A DNA stretch of 64,000 bases from Ignavibacteriaceae bacterium (lineage in GTDB: Bacteria > Bacteroidota > Ignavibacteria > Ignavibacteriales > Ignavibacteriaceae). The stretch's first letter is position 1. Every line of letters starts with the position of its first letter. The translations under genes and the position numbers were made by a program. Where the stretch lies: contig JACAFB010000001.1 of NCBI GenBank assembly GCA_013388545.1, positions 1-64,000 on the forward strand, written 5' to 3'. Under the pieces are notes generated by a model, which saw nothing but the letters and a program-made list of their open reading frames with translations, searched no databases and was not told the DNA's origin. Shown in pieces: positions 26,493 to 35,743 of the stretch.

Positions 26493-28499
26493 ATGAAACT
26501 GACCCCGAATAAAAAAAATATCATTACGGTTTTTTCTCGGTTCATCTTCGGGAAACAATTAGCATTAGTTTTGGTGATTTTTATTTCGGGAACATTAAAA
26601 CTTTTCCCCCAGTGGGTTAATGATCCCAATTCAAATACTAAGCTTGTAGTTGATGTTAACGATCCTGTAAATATTTCGGTTACCGAAGATGGAAAAGGCG
26701 GAGCTTATTTGGTTTGGGAAGATAAATTCAACGGGAAAAATGATGTGCGGTTTCTTCATTTTGATTCCGATGGAAGACCGACATTGCGCGCCGATGGGAA
26801 GCAGGTTTCTCAGAAAATCAGCTCAAAAACAAATCCTTATTCATCACCCAACATTAAGGGAACTGCGGTTGCCGTTTGGAAAGGTACTTCTTCAAATAAT
26901 TTTAATGATTTGTTTGCTCAGAGAGTTGAAGCAAACGGAAATCTGGCCTGGTCAAATAATGGAGTTCAGCTGACATTTTCCGGCGAGGAAGAAAAAGATT
27001 ATTCGTTAAGTACTGATCTGCGGGGAAATACTTTCATTTCTTATTTGCTGAAACCAACACAGCCCGTAAAAGAAAAAGTAATGCTTCAGAAAATATCACC
27101 TTCGGGCAAGCTTCTGTTTGATACCTCGAAAACCACAATTTATGTTTCGGCAGATCGTAAATCACAATCAAATGTTCTTTCCGATGAAAACGGAGGGGCT
27201 TTTGTTTTTTGGCTTGAGAACAAAAGTGGTAAAACGCTTCTATACGGACAAAGAGTTGATTCAACCGGCAGAACAAAGTGGGGTAAAAATCCCGTGTTAA
27301 TCTCAAACAGCAATCATAATGTTTTGAATTATAACGTATATAAAACTCCTTCGTTATACATTTATATCACGTGGCAGATTCAAAATGCAGATAAAGATAT
27401 TTACCATCAGCTTTTGTTAAGAAGCGGAAGTCCGCAATGGTCTAAAGGCGGGAAGCGAATTGTTGGTCAGAGCGGTATTCAATCCAATCCACAGGCAGTA
27501 GTAAGCGATTCAATTATTTTTGTTTGCTGGTCGCAGGAAATGGGAAGTGATAAAAATATTTTGCTTCAGAAATTCAATATCAGGGGAAAGAATCTTTGGA
27601 ACGAAAAAGCAATAAAAATTAATGAGTCGAAGGGCGAGCACTTCGGGCAAAAAATTATTCATGACAACAAGGGTGGTGTTATTATCGCATGGATTAATCG
27701 GAGGGATGAGACTGACTACGGCAAAATATTTTCTCAAAGAGTTAAATACGACGGTTCTGTTCTATGGGATAAGAATGGAGTGCCGGTCGCTTCAAACAAC
27801 AGCTCGCTTAAAAGTTATCTTTATTTAATTAGTGATTTAAGAGGCGGGGCAATTATTATTTTCAAAGGTAAAAACAAGGGAGTCAGCGAAATTTACGGGC
27901 AAAAGATTTTCAGCACAGGGACTTTTATTTCGCAGATAGTTGGCTTCACGACACAGTTAAGCGGTGATTCAATTAAAATTTCCTGGTATTCGGTAAACGA
28001 ATCCCCCGATATGATTTACTACATTGAACGCTCAATTGAACAGAGGGGTATTAATTCTTCGTGGGAGATTGTTGATTCGTTATTTCCTTATAATAAAAAT
28101 TCAAACTCGGCTTACTATGAATATTTGGATAAACCATATCAAAGCGGAACAATTTTTTACAGAATTTTACAAAAAGACAGCAAGGGTAATTCAAAAGTCT
28201 CCGAGCTTACAAGAATTGACTATCTCTTTGATTCTAACAATATCATAGTTGCACAAAATGATCCTAATCCGTTTTCAGTTTCAACCGAAATTAGTTTTTA
28301 TTTACCGGTCAGTTCACGGGTTAGTATTGAATTTTTTAACAGCAGGATTGAAAAAATAAAAGAAATAAGTAACCAGGAATTTCCTGCCGGTTCAAACAAA
28401 GTAAATTTTTCGGCCGAAGGATTACAACCGGGGATATATTTCTACAGGTTTACCTGTAATGATTTTGTTGATGTGAAAAAAATGGTGATTACAAAGTGA
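26493..28499 (+). CDS. Secreted protein with propeller-like repeats and T9SS sorting domain
   Basis: A 668-residue exported protein. A signal peptide with a long basic n-region covers about residues 1-40 (ending FPQ). About eight repeats of 50-60 residues follow to about residue 470. Each carries a small-residue/aromatic strand such as GGAYLVWED, GTAVAVWKG, GGAFVFWLE, IYITWQI, IIFVCWSQE, GGVIIAWIN and GGAIIIFKG. This suggests a beta-propeller. A fibronectin-like stretch (about 480-580) precedes a C-terminal type A sorting domain (NDPNPFSVSTEISFYLP to the final MVITK) for type IX secretion. It is therefore likely exported and attached at the cell surface. It starts 6 bases after smc; the ligand is unknown. 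Confidence 0.85.
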   Translation: MKLTPNKKNIITVFSRFIFGKQLALVLVIFISGTLKLFPQWVNDPNSNTKLVVDVNDPVNISVTEDGKGGAYLVWEDKFNGKNDVRFLHFDSDGRPTLRADGKQVSQKISSKTNPYSSPNIKGTAVAVWKGTSSNNFNDLFAQRVEANGNLAWSNNGVQLTFSGEEEKDYSLSTDLRGNTFISYLLKPTQPVKEKVMLQKISPSGKLLFDTSKTTIYVSADRKSQSNVLSDENGGAFVFWLENKSGKTLLYGQRVDSTGRTKWGKNPVLISNSNHNVLNYNVYKTPSLYIYITWQIQNADKDIYHQLLLRSGSPQWSKGGKRIVGQSGIQSNPQAVVSDSIIFVCWSQEMGSDKNILLQKFNIRGKNLWNEKAIKINESKGEHFGQKIIHDNKGGVIIAWINRRDETDYGKIFSQRVKYDGSVLWDKNGVPVASNNSSLKSYLYLISDLRGGAIIIFKGKNKGVSEIYGQKIFSTGTFISQIVGFTTQLSGDSIKISWYSVNESPDMIYYIERSIEQRGINSSWEIVDSLFPYNKNSNSAYYEYLDKPYQSGTIFYRILQKDSKGNSKVSELTRIDYLFDSNNIIVAQNDPNPFSVSTEISFYLPVSSRVSIEFFNSRIEKIKEISNQEFPAGSNKVNFSAEGLQPGIYFYRFTCNDFVDVKKMVITK

Positions 28500-28500
28500 T

Positions 28501-29220
28501 ATGACACAAAGAGAGTTTAAAGTATTTGTTGATTTTGACGGGACAATTTCTTTAAAAGATGTTGGCGAAGCTGTTTTCAATCGCTTTGGTGATAAACAAA
28601 AAGTGGAAGAAATAATAAATGATCTCCTTAAAGGAAAAATTTCCTCAAGACAATGCTGGATTTCACTATGTGATTCGGTTAACGCAATTTCTGCAGATGA
28701 ACTGAATGATTTTATCGATCAACTGGAAATAGATAAAACATTTCACAACCTGGTTGAATATTGTTTGAAAAAAAATATTGAGCTGATTGTCTTAAGTGAC
28801 GGATTCGATTATTACATTAACAGGATTTTTAAGAGGGAAAATCTTCTAAACTTAAAACATTATTCAAATCATCTTGAAATTGTCGGGGGCAAGCTGATTC
28901 CTTATTTCCCATTTCTTGATTCGGAATTTCAGACTTCGGCAAATTGCAAACGTAATCACATTATTAATCACAGCTCCGATGAGGATTTTACTGTTTACAT
29001 CGGCGATGGAAATTCTGATAAACAAACTATTGTTTATTGTGATTTTATATTCGCAAAGAATGACCTGTTAAAATATTGTGAAAAAGAAAGGATATCGTAT
29101 TTCCCCTTCAGAGACTTTAATGATGTCATTAAAAAGCTTGACGAAATGGTTTCAGCTCGCAGACTGAAGAAAAGGCACCAGGCTGAATTAAAAAGAAAAG
29201 AAGCATACTTAATCGAATAA
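28501..29220 (+). CDS. HAD-superfamily phosphatase (MtnX/SerB-like)
   Basis: A 239-residue cytoplasmic protein of HAD subfamily IB. Motif I is VDFDGT with D11 (nucleophile) and D13, motif II is LSDGFD (around residue 99), and motif III/IV is YIGDGNSDKQTI (about 161-172). The layout is that of MtnX-like phosphatases, which dephosphorylate 2-hydroxy-3-keto-5-methylthiopentenyl-1-phosphate in methionine salvage, and of SerB-like phosphoserine phosphatases. No other methionine-salvage gene is nearby, so the substrate stays open. It begins 1 base after the preceding stop codon and is followed by the ICMT-like gene 18 bases later. Confidence 0.85.
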   Translation: MTQREFKVFVDFDGTISLKDVGEAVFNRFGDKQKVEEIINDLLKGKISSRQCWISLCDSVNAISADELNDFIDQLEIDKTFHNLVEYCLKKNIELIVLSDGFDYYINRIFKRENLLNLKHYSNHLEIVGGKLIPYFPFLDSEFQTSANCKRNHIINHSSDEDFTVYIGDGNSDKQTIVYCDFIFAKNDLLKYCEKERISYFPFRDFNDVIKKLDEMVSARRLKKRHQAELKRKEAYLIE

Positions 29221-29238
29221 CTAAATGGTTTAAAACAG

Positions 29239-29826
29239 ATGTCGGACATTGCCCAAAAATTTTTCAGTTACCGGAGTTATACACCAATTCCCTTTATTCT
29301 GATAATGCTTTTTTATAATAACTCAAACATTTGGAGTTTGATAATCGGATTCTTTATAGCGCTTGCAGGTGAAGCAATCAGATTCTGGGGAGTTGGTTAT
29401 GCCGGGAGTGAAACAAGAACAACAGGTAACGTAGGCGGTTCTCAGCTTATTGTGAGCGGTCCGTTTTCTTATGTACGAAACCCTCTTTATTTAGGCAATA
29501 TTTTAATTTATTCCGGAATCGGGATTATGTCATTTGCTCTGTTCCCCTTTTTACAAATTATAGCGCTGGTGTTTTTTATTATTCAATATCATTTTATTGT
29601 TAAAGAAGAAGAAGCCTATTTAAAAAACACTTTTGGAAATAATTATCAAATATTTCTTGAGAATGTTCCAAGATTTTTTCCGAGATTTACTCCTTTCAGG
29701 ATTCAGAATCTTCCTCAGCCTTCATTTAATTCACAAGCAGCAATGAAATCGGAAAGGAGAACATTCCAGGCTTTGATTTTAGTAATTGCCACGATAATTC
29801 TTATTTGGTTTTTGAGAAGATTTTAA
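29239..29826 (+). CDS. ICMT/PEMT-like membrane methyltransferase
   Basis: A 195-residue membrane protein with about five hydrophobic segments. Residues 75-120 carry the isoprenylcysteine carboxyl methyltransferase/PEMT signature GPFSYVRNPLYLGNILIYSG, and further on the acidic pair of EEEAYL and FPRFTPF, which together form the SAM-binding pocket. Bacterial members methylate lipids or small isoprenoid-like compounds; the substrate here is unknown. A final hydrophobic helix (about 172-190) follows the catalytic domain. Its stop codon overlaps the lpxB start by one base (TAATG), so it belongs to the envelope-lipid operon. Confidence 0.85.
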   Translation: MSDIAQKFFSYRSYTPIPFILIMLFYNNSNIWSLIIGFFIALAGEAIRFWGVGYAGSETRTTGNVGGSQLIVSGPFSYVRNPLYLGNILIYSGIGIMSFALFPFLQIIALVFFIIQYHFIVKEEEAYLKNTFGNNYQIFLENVPRFFPRFTPFRIQNLPQPSFNSQAAMKSERRTFQALILVIATIILIWFLRRF

Positions 29827-30986
29827 TGCCGGAGTCAAGGAAAGAAATTAGAATATTAATGATTGCCGGAGAAGTTTCCGGCGATTTGGCCGGAGCCGCG
29901 CTTATTAAAGAATTAAACAAGCTCGATGAGAATATTAAAGTTTTGGGTATTGGCGGTGATAAAATGAGAGAAGCCGGGATGGAATTATCTTATCATATTA
30001 ACAAAATGGCTTTCCTCGGTTTCACTGAAGTTGTTAAGCATATACCGTTTATCAAAAGAGTTCAGCGGGAATTAATTGAATTAGTAAAGCAAAATAAGAT
30101 TGAAATAGTTGTGTTGATTGATTACCCGGGGTTCAATCTTAGTTTTGCTAAAAAGCTTAAGGCCTACAAAACTCAGATTATCTATTACATTTCTCCGCAA
30201 ATATGGGCCTGGGGAAAAGGGAGAATGAAAACAATCAGAACTTATGTTGATAAAATGATTGTGGTTTTTCCCTTTGAAGAGGATTTATATAAAAGCAATA
30301 ATGTAAATGCTGTATTTGTTGGTCATCCTTTACTTGAAAGACTTGAATCATACAATTATCTGAGTAAAGAAGAGCTTGAGAAGAAATTTGAATTAGCAGC
30401 TGGGAAAGACATACTGCTGATAATGCCGGGAAGCCGAAAGCACGAGATTGAAAAAATCTTTAAACCATGCATAAATGCGGCATCAAAACTCGCGAACCAA
30501 TTTAATCTCCAGATTGTTGTTGCTTGTGCTTCTAATATCGATGAAAATTTGTTTCACAGATTTAGTGATCAGAAGAATTTTAAGGTAATTAGTGGATTTA
30601 CATATGACCTGATGAAAATTTCAAAAATAGGAATTATTAAATCCGGCACTTCAACTCTTGAAGCTGCAATTTCTGGTCTTCCCATGGTTATTGTATATAA
30701 AACCAGTTTGCCAACTTACCTGATCGGCAGAACCCTGGTAAAAATTAAATCTATTGGAATGGCAAATATAATTCTCGGAGAACAGGTGGTCCCGGAGCTG
30801 ATTCAGCATAGAGTAAATGAATCAGAAATTATAGAAGCTTGTAATAAAATATTATCTGATAGCAGCCAGTATCAGAGAATTAAAGAGAAATTATTGTCGG
30901 TAAAAGATAAAATAGGTTCGGCGGGGGCATCAGCCCGTGCTGCTGAAAACATTTTCAAAGTTATAAATGAAAATCAAAGAGCTTAA
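29826..30986 (+). CDS. lpxB: Lipid-A-disaccharide synthase
   Basis: Joins UDP-2,3-diacylglucosamine and lipid X to form lipid A disaccharide on the inner face of the inner membrane. The GT19 hallmarks are present: AGEVSGDLAG near the N-terminus, IDYPGFNLSFAKK, the ISPQIWAWGKGR motif, and IKSGTSTLEAAISGLPMVIVYK in the nucleotide-sugar site (quoted in part of the family pattern). The frame is open seven codons upstream to a TTG, but ATG 29826, overlapping the previous stop as TAATG, is the natural start and gives 386 residues. Its presence shows an LPS-type outer membrane. It overlaps the acyltransferase gene by 20 bases. Confidence 0.96.
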   Translation: MPESRKEIRILMIAGEVSGDLAGAALIKELNKLDENIKVLGIGGDKMREAGMELSYHINKMAFLGFTEVVKHIPFIKRVQRELIELVKQNKIEIVVLIDYPGFNLSFAKKLKAYKTQIIYYISPQIWAWGKGRMKTIRTYVDKMIVVFPFEEDLYKSNNVNAVFVGHPLLERLESYNYLSKEELEKKFELAAGKDILLIMPGSRKHEIEKIFKPCINAASKLANQFNLQIVVACASNIDENLFHRFSDQKNFKVISGFTYDLMKISKIGIIKSGTSTLEAAISGLPMVIVYKTSLPTYLIGRTLVKIKSIGMANIILGEQVVPELIQHRVNESEIIEACNKILSDSSQYQRIKEKLLSVKDKIGSAGASARAAENIFKVINENQRA

Positions 30987-31626
30987 AAGAGGCATATTAA
31001 GATTCACAGGAAATTATTTCCTTGCTTTTGCTATTAACATTCTTTGTAAAACACTAAAAATTAATTTGGTTAACAGTGAATCGGTTGAAAAATTGAGAGA
31101 ACAAAAAAAGAATTTTGTTTTGGCTTTCTGGCACAGCACAATGTTGCTTCCCTGGTATATACATAGTAACTCAGGATTTGCTGCTTTGACAAGTTTAAGC
31201 AAAGATGGCGATTTGCTTGCTAAGATTCTGAGAAAATGGAATTATAAAGTAGTTCGCGGATCCTCAAGCAAAGGCGGTGATGTTGCCCTCGGGATTATGG
31301 TTGATCACGCAAAGCATGGTTATTCAATTGCCGTAACTCCCGATGGTCCACGGGGCCCTGTGAATAAATTTAAAGCTGGTGCTGTTGTAGCTGCAAAAAA
31401 AAGCGGTGTTCCTATTGTACTTGCAGGTATTGGTTTCAGGAAAAAGGTTTTGCTCAAAAGCTGGGATAAATTTCAGGTTCCTCGCTTTTTTTCTGAGGCA
31501 AAACTAATCTACTCCGATCCGATTTATATTGACCAGAAACTAAACTATGATCAGACATCAGAAAAAATATTAGAATGTGAAAACTTGCTGAACGAACTTC
31601 AAAACAGAGCAAGCATTTTTAATTAA
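30967..31626 (+). CDS. Lysophospholipid acyltransferase family protein (DUF374)
   Basis: A 219-residue protein with a hydrophobic N-terminus (about 12-30). The DUF374 acyltransferase features are the histidine H56 in FWHSTMLLPWY, SLSKDGDL, VRGSSSKGG and TPDGPRGP (residues 124-131). DUF374 proteins sit beside lipid A genes in many Gram-negatives and are thought to work on lipid A or Kdo-lipid intermediates, as LpxL-like enzymes do. Overlap by 20 bases with lpxB and a 7-base gap to lpxK place it firmly in the lipid A operon. Acyl donor and exact acceptor are not known. Confidence 0.9.
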   Translation: MKIKELKRGILRFTGNYFLAFAINILCKTLKINLVNSESVEKLREQKKNFVLAFWHSTMLLPWYIHSNSGFAALTSLSKDGDLLAKILRKWNYKVVRGSSSKGGDVALGIMVDHAKHGYSIAVTPDGPRGPVNKFKAGAVVAAKKSGVPIVLAGIGFRKKVLLKSWDKFQVPRFFSEAKLIYSDPIYIDQKLNYDQTSEKILECENLLNELQNRASIFN

Positions 31627-31633
31627 AGACTTT

Positions 31634-32677
31634 ATGAAGTTATTAAGAATTTTATTGTATCCATTTGTCCCGGTTTATGCACTAATTGTTAAAATCAGGA
31701 ATCTGTTTTTTGATAAAAACATCTTTAAACCCAGAAGTGTTAATGCAAAAATAATTTCTGTTGGCAATCTTATTGTTGGCGGTTCAGGGAAAACCCCGGC
31801 GGTGATTTATTTAACAAATCTTCTGAAGCATCAAGGGAAAAAAGTTGGCGTTCTTAGCCGTGGTTATGGAAGAAAATCAAAAGGTTATGTTCTTGTATCA
31901 CGAGGCGAGGAGATACTTACGTCAGTTGATGTTTGCGGTGATGAAATTTACCATACGGTTCAGGATTGCAGAGTGCCCGCGGCTGTTTCGGAAAAAAGGG
32001 TTGGAGGAGTTGAGAAATTGGTAAAGGAAACCGGCGTTGATACAATTGTTCTTGATGACGCATTTCAGCACCGCTGGATAAAAAGAAATCTTGATATACT
32101 GATTTTTGATCAGTCGTTCTTAAATGAAAAAAATTTTTTTACCCATAATCTTCTGCCGACAGGTTACCTTCGAGAATCCTTTAAAGAGACCAGAAGATCT
32201 GATGCGGTAATTGTAAACAGAAAATTTTCTGAGATTCAGGAAATCAATCCCAGAAGGAAAAAATATCTTTTACACAAACCTGTGTTTACAGCTCACTACC
32301 GTGCAGTATGCTTTGTAGATGTGGCAAAAAAAATTCAATATGCGGTTGAAGACTTCAGGGGACAGAAAAGTTTAATTGTATCCGGAATCGCTAATCCAGA
32401 TTCTTTTATTAGTGCTTTAAGACAAACACATATTGATACAGATAATCGGTTAATATTCCGCGACCACAAAGATTATACGCTTAAAGACATACAGTTGATA
32501 AGAAAACAATTTTATTCAACAAATTCTCATTCAGTGCTTACAACTGAGAAGGATGCCGTTAAGCTTACAAACTTTAAAAATGAGTTTGACGATATAGAAA
32601 TATTTTATCTGAAAATAGAATTAAGAGTAGATGATGAAATATCATTCAAAGATTTTATTCTTGAAAAAATATCATAA
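31634..32677 (+). CDS. lpxK: Tetraacyldisaccharide 4'-kinase
   Basis: Phosphorylates the 4' position of lipid A disaccharide, the step after LpxB. A 347-residue protein with a membrane-associated N-terminal helix (about 3-25), a P-loop VGGSGKTP (residues 48-55) and the LpxK signature following it (VGVLSRGYGRKSKGY). LDDAFQHRWIKRNLDI is the conserved catalytic region containing the acidic pair. Length and order are normal. It is third in the lpxB-DUF374-lpxK cluster; 49 bases then separate it from ppdK, which has its own strong ribosome site. Confidence 0.96.
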   Translation: MKLLRILLYPFVPVYALIVKIRNLFFDKNIFKPRSVNAKIISVGNLIVGGSGKTPAVIYLTNLLKHQGKKVGVLSRGYGRKSKGYVLVSRGEEILTSVDVCGDEIYHTVQDCRVPAAVSEKRVGGVEKLVKETGVDTIVLDDAFQHRWIKRNLDILIFDQSFLNEKNFFTHNLLPTGYLRESFKETRRSDAVIVNRKFSEIQEINPRRKKYLLHKPVFTAHYRAVCFVDVAKKIQYAVEDFRGQKSLIVSGIANPDSFISALRQTHIDTDNRLIFRDHKDYTLKDIQLIRKQFYSTNSHSVLTTEKDAVKLTNFKNEFDDIEIFYLKIELRVDDEISFKDFILEKIS

Positions 32678-32726
32678 GAAACATTGAAAAATCAAAAAGA
32701 CAAATAAACACGGAGGAAAATTCCTA

Positions 32727-35564
32727 ATGACAAAAACAAAAAAATACGTCTACTTTTTCGGCGGTAAAAAAGCTGAAGGTAAAGCAGAAATGAAGTCTTT
32801 GCTCGGTGGTAAAGGGGCAAACCTTGCAGAAATGGTTAATATCGGTCTTCCTGTTCCGGCGGGATTTACTATTACAACAGAGGTATGTACAGCATACTAT
32901 AAAAACCATAAAAAATATCCGAAAGAACTGGAGAAACAGGTTAAAGAAGCTCTTGCCAAAGTTGAAAAGCAAATGGGATCTGTTTTTGGCGATCTTGAAA
33001 ATCCATTATTGCTTTCAGTTCGTTCGGGTGCACGCGCTTCTATGCCCGGAATGATGGAAACTATTCTCAACGTTGGTTTAAATAATCAAACTCGTGAAGC
33101 TTTAATTAAGAAGACAAACAATCCAAGATTTGTTTATGACTCACATCGCCGGTTAATCCAGATGTATTCTGATGTGGTAATGGAGAAAGCCGCCGGTGTT
33201 GAACCTGAAGAAGGTAAGGGTGTGAGACAGCAATTGGAAAAAGAACTGCACAAAATGAAGGAAGCAAGGGGTGTGCACGCTGATACAGATTTAACTTCGG
33301 ATGATTTGAAAGAATTGATAGAAATCTATAAAGCAAAAGTTCAGGAAGTTCTTGGCAAACCTTTTCCTGAAGATCCAATGGATCAGCTTTGGGGCGCAAT
33401 TTCTGCAGTATTCCAGAGCTGGATGGGTAAGCGTGCAATCTCCTATAGAAGAATTGAAGGAATCCCGGATGACTGGGGCACAGCAGTAAACGTTCAATCA
33501 ATGGTATTTGGAAATATGGGTGAAACCTCGGCAACTGGTGTTGCATTTACCCGTAATCCTGCAACCGGAGAAAATTATTTTTACGGCGAATGGCTTACTA
33601 ACGCACAGGGCGAAGATGTTGTGGCCGGAATCAGAACCCCAAATCCAATTAACGAAGTTGGAAAAAATGAGCACACTGCTCATCTGCCCTCATTAGAAAC
33701 AGGTATGCCTGATACATATAAACAGCTTCATCGTATTCAAAAAACATTGGAAAAGCATTACCGCGATATGCTGGATATCGAGTTTACTATTCAGGAAGGC
33801 ACTCTTTATATGCTTCAGTGCCGTGTTGGTAAAAGAAACGGGCCGGCTGCTGTAAAAATGGCTCTTGATATGTACAGAGAAAAACTCATAACAAAGGAAG
33901 AAGCAGTGATGCGTGTCCAGCCTTCACAATTAGATGAATTACTTCATCCAATTGTTGATCCATCAGCCGAACTTAAAACCAAAGTTTTTGTAAAAGGACT
34001 TCCTGCCGGACCGGGCGGGGCTACCGGGCAGGTTGTTTTTTCTGCTAATGATGCTGTTGCCTGGGCAAAAGAAGGGAAGAAAGTTATTCTCGTTCGGGAT
34101 GAAACAAATCCTGAAGACATCGAAGGAATGCGGGCTGCTCAGGCTATACTAACTGCTCGCGGCGGAATGACTTCACATGCTGCATTAGTTGCACGCGGCT
34201 GGGGTAAGTGCTGTATAGTTGGTGCCGGCGGATTAAAAATTAACTATGAAGATAAATCATTCACTGTCGCGGGTGTTACAATTAAAGAAGGCGATTGGCT
34301 GACTTTGAACGGGACAAAAGGTGCGGTTTACATCGGTGAACTGCCAATGAAAAAGTCCGCTGAAGAAAATCCAGATTTCCAGGCGTTTATGAAATTATGC
34401 GACGACATCAGAAAGCTGAAAGTCAGAACTAATGCCGATACTCCGGAAGATGCTGCACGGGCAAGAGCTTTCGGTGCTGAGGGAATAGGTCTTTTCAGAA
34501 CAGAGCATATGTTTTACGGAAAAAATTCTGAAGAACCACTTTTCAAACTTCGAAAGATGATTCATTCAAAAACAAAAGATGAACGAATTGCTGCTTTGGA
34601 TGAATTATTCCCTTACGTTAAAAAAGATGTTAAAGGAACATTAGAAGCAATGGATGGATATCCAGTAACTTTCAGAACTCTTGATCCACCTTTGCACGAA
34701 TTTGTTCCTCAAAGAGTTGATGAAAGAGAAAAGCTCGCTGAAAGCCTTGGAATATCAATTGAAGAACTAAACGAACGTGCTGATTCATTACACGAGAACA
34801 ATCCGATGATGGGACATCGTGGAGTGAGATTAGGAATCACTTATCCGGAAATCACAGTAATGCAGGTTCGTGCTATTTTCGAAGCGACAGCAGAATTATT
34901 AAAGGAAGGAAAGAAACCATTTCCAGAAATAATGATTCCAGTTACCTGTCACGTAAATGAAATAAATCATCAATATGAAATAATTAATCAAATTCATGCT
35001 GAAGTTTGTCAAAAATTTGGATTAAAGAAAATCGCTCATTTAACTGGAACCATGATTGAAATTCCTCGCGCTGCCCTGACAGCAGATAAAATTGCTGAAA
35101 CAGCCCAGTTCTTCTCATTTGGAACCAACGATCTCACACAAATGGGTTTCGGTTTTTCGCGTGATGACATCGGAGGATTCTTACCCGAATATCTCGAAAA
35201 GAAAATTCTTCCTGAAGATCCTTTCCAGTCAATCGATCTGGAAGCAATCGGAAGGTTGATGCAAATTGCAGTTGAAGGTGGACGAAGAACCAGACCGGAC
35301 TTAAAAATTGGTATCTGCGGTGAGCACGGCGGTGAGCCAAAATCGGTTGAATTCTGCCATAAGATTGGTTTGAACTATGTTAGCTGTTCACCGTTCAGGG
35401 TCCCTATTGCAAGATTAGCAGCTGCTCAGTCTGTTGTAAAAGATGCTAAGAAAGCCAGGGCTGCAAAACCTGCTGGTAAAAAGCTTGCTTCTAAAAAAGC
35501 ATTGAAGAAAGCAACTCCACAAAAGAGGGGTTCCGTTAAGAAAAAAGTATCGTCAAAAAGATAA
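32727..35564 (+). CDS. ppdK: Pyruvate, phosphate dikinase with basic C-terminal tail
   Basis: Interconverts pyruvate + ATP + Pi and phosphoenolpyruvate + AMP + PPi. The domain order is normal: an ATP-grasp-like nucleotide domain (1-340), a phosphohistidine swivel domain with H484 in GGMTSHAALVARG, and a PEP-binding TIM barrel with C864 in GICGEHGGEP. After the usual end of the enzyme (IARLAAAQSVV) come 41 extra residues (905-945) made mostly of K, A, S and R, resembling a histone H1-like tail. The enzyme core looks intact. CGGAGGA precedes the ATG by about 9 bases. Its role is probably gluconeogenic PEP supply or PPi-linked glycolysis; the tail's role is unknown. Confidence 0.97.
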   Translation: MTKTKKYVYFFGGKKAEGKAEMKSLLGGKGANLAEMVNIGLPVPAGFTITTEVCTAYYKNHKKYPKELEKQVKEALAKVEKQMGSVFGDLENPLLLSVRSGARASMPGMMETILNVGLNNQTREALIKKTNNPRFVYDSHRRLIQMYSDVVMEKAAGVEPEEGKGVRQQLEKELHKMKEARGVHADTDLTSDDLKELIEIYKAKVQEVLGKPFPEDPMDQLWGAISAVFQSWMGKRAISYRRIEGIPDDWGTAVNVQSMVFGNMGETSATGVAFTRNPATGENYFYGEWLTNAQGEDVVAGIRTPNPINEVGKNEHTAHLPSLETGMPDTYKQLHRIQKTLEKHYRDMLDIEFTIQEGTLYMLQCRVGKRNGPAAVKMALDMYREKLITKEEAVMRVQPSQLDELLHPIVDPSAELKTKVFVKGLPAGPGGATGQVVFSANDAVAWAKEGKKVILVRDETNPEDIEGMRAAQAILTARGGMTSHAALVARGWGKCCIVGAGGLKINYEDKSFTVAGVTIKEGDWLTLNGTKGAVYIGELPMKKSAEENPDFQAFMKLCDDIRKLKVRTNADTPEDAARARAFGAEGIGLFRTEHMFYGKNSEEPLFKLRKMIHSKTKDERIAALDELFPYVKKDVKGTLEAMDGYPVTFRTLDPPLHEFVPQRVDEREKLAESLGISIEELNERADSLHENNPMMGHRGVRLGITYPEITVMQVRAIFEATAELLKEGKKPFPEIMIPVTCHVNEINHQYEIINQIHAEVCQKFGLKKIAHLTGTMIEIPRAALTADKIAETAQFFSFGTNDLTQMGFGFSRDDIGGFLPEYLEKKILPEDPFQSIDLEAIGRLMQIAVEGGRRTRPDLKIGICGEHGGEPKSVEFCHKIGLNYVSCSPFRVPIARLAAAQSVVKDAKKARAAKPAGKKLASKKALKKATPQKRGSVKKKVSSKR

Positions 35565-35596
35565 AAAAGATTTTGACTAAGAATATTATTAAAAGT

Positions 35597-35643
35597 GTCA
35601 CACCGAACTGATCTTTTTACATTAAGGTCAGTTTAGGTGTGAC
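35597..35643. other. Long hairpin in the ppdK-queA gap
   Basis: GTCACACC (35597-35604) pairs with GGTGTGAC (35636-35643), and AACTGATC (35606-35613) pairs with GGTCAGTT (35626-35633), giving about 17 pairs with one small bulge and a 12-base loop. It starts 33 bases after the ppdK stop. No T-run follows, so it is either a terminator without a U-tract, as often suggested for this phylum, or an mRNA-stability or regulatory structure. Confidence 0.6.
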
Positions 35644-35743
35644 CTTTGATAATTCGGTTTTTAGTCTTAATCGGGGTCAGTAAAAAAGAAAAATATTTAT
35701 TAACAAATCAGGATTAAAATAAAATGCAAGAAGGTAGGGATAA

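Noticed and set aside
29805-29825. TTG at 29805 as the lpxB start
   Set aside because: It lies inside the preceding gene and adds seven residues not seen in the family; the TAATG junction at 29826 is the usual coupled start.
33106-33546. A 146-codon open frame antisense to ppdK
   Set aside because: It lies wholly inside a strongly supported PPDK frame, has a composition (many P, L, H, S) typical of antisense artefacts, and has no ribosome site.
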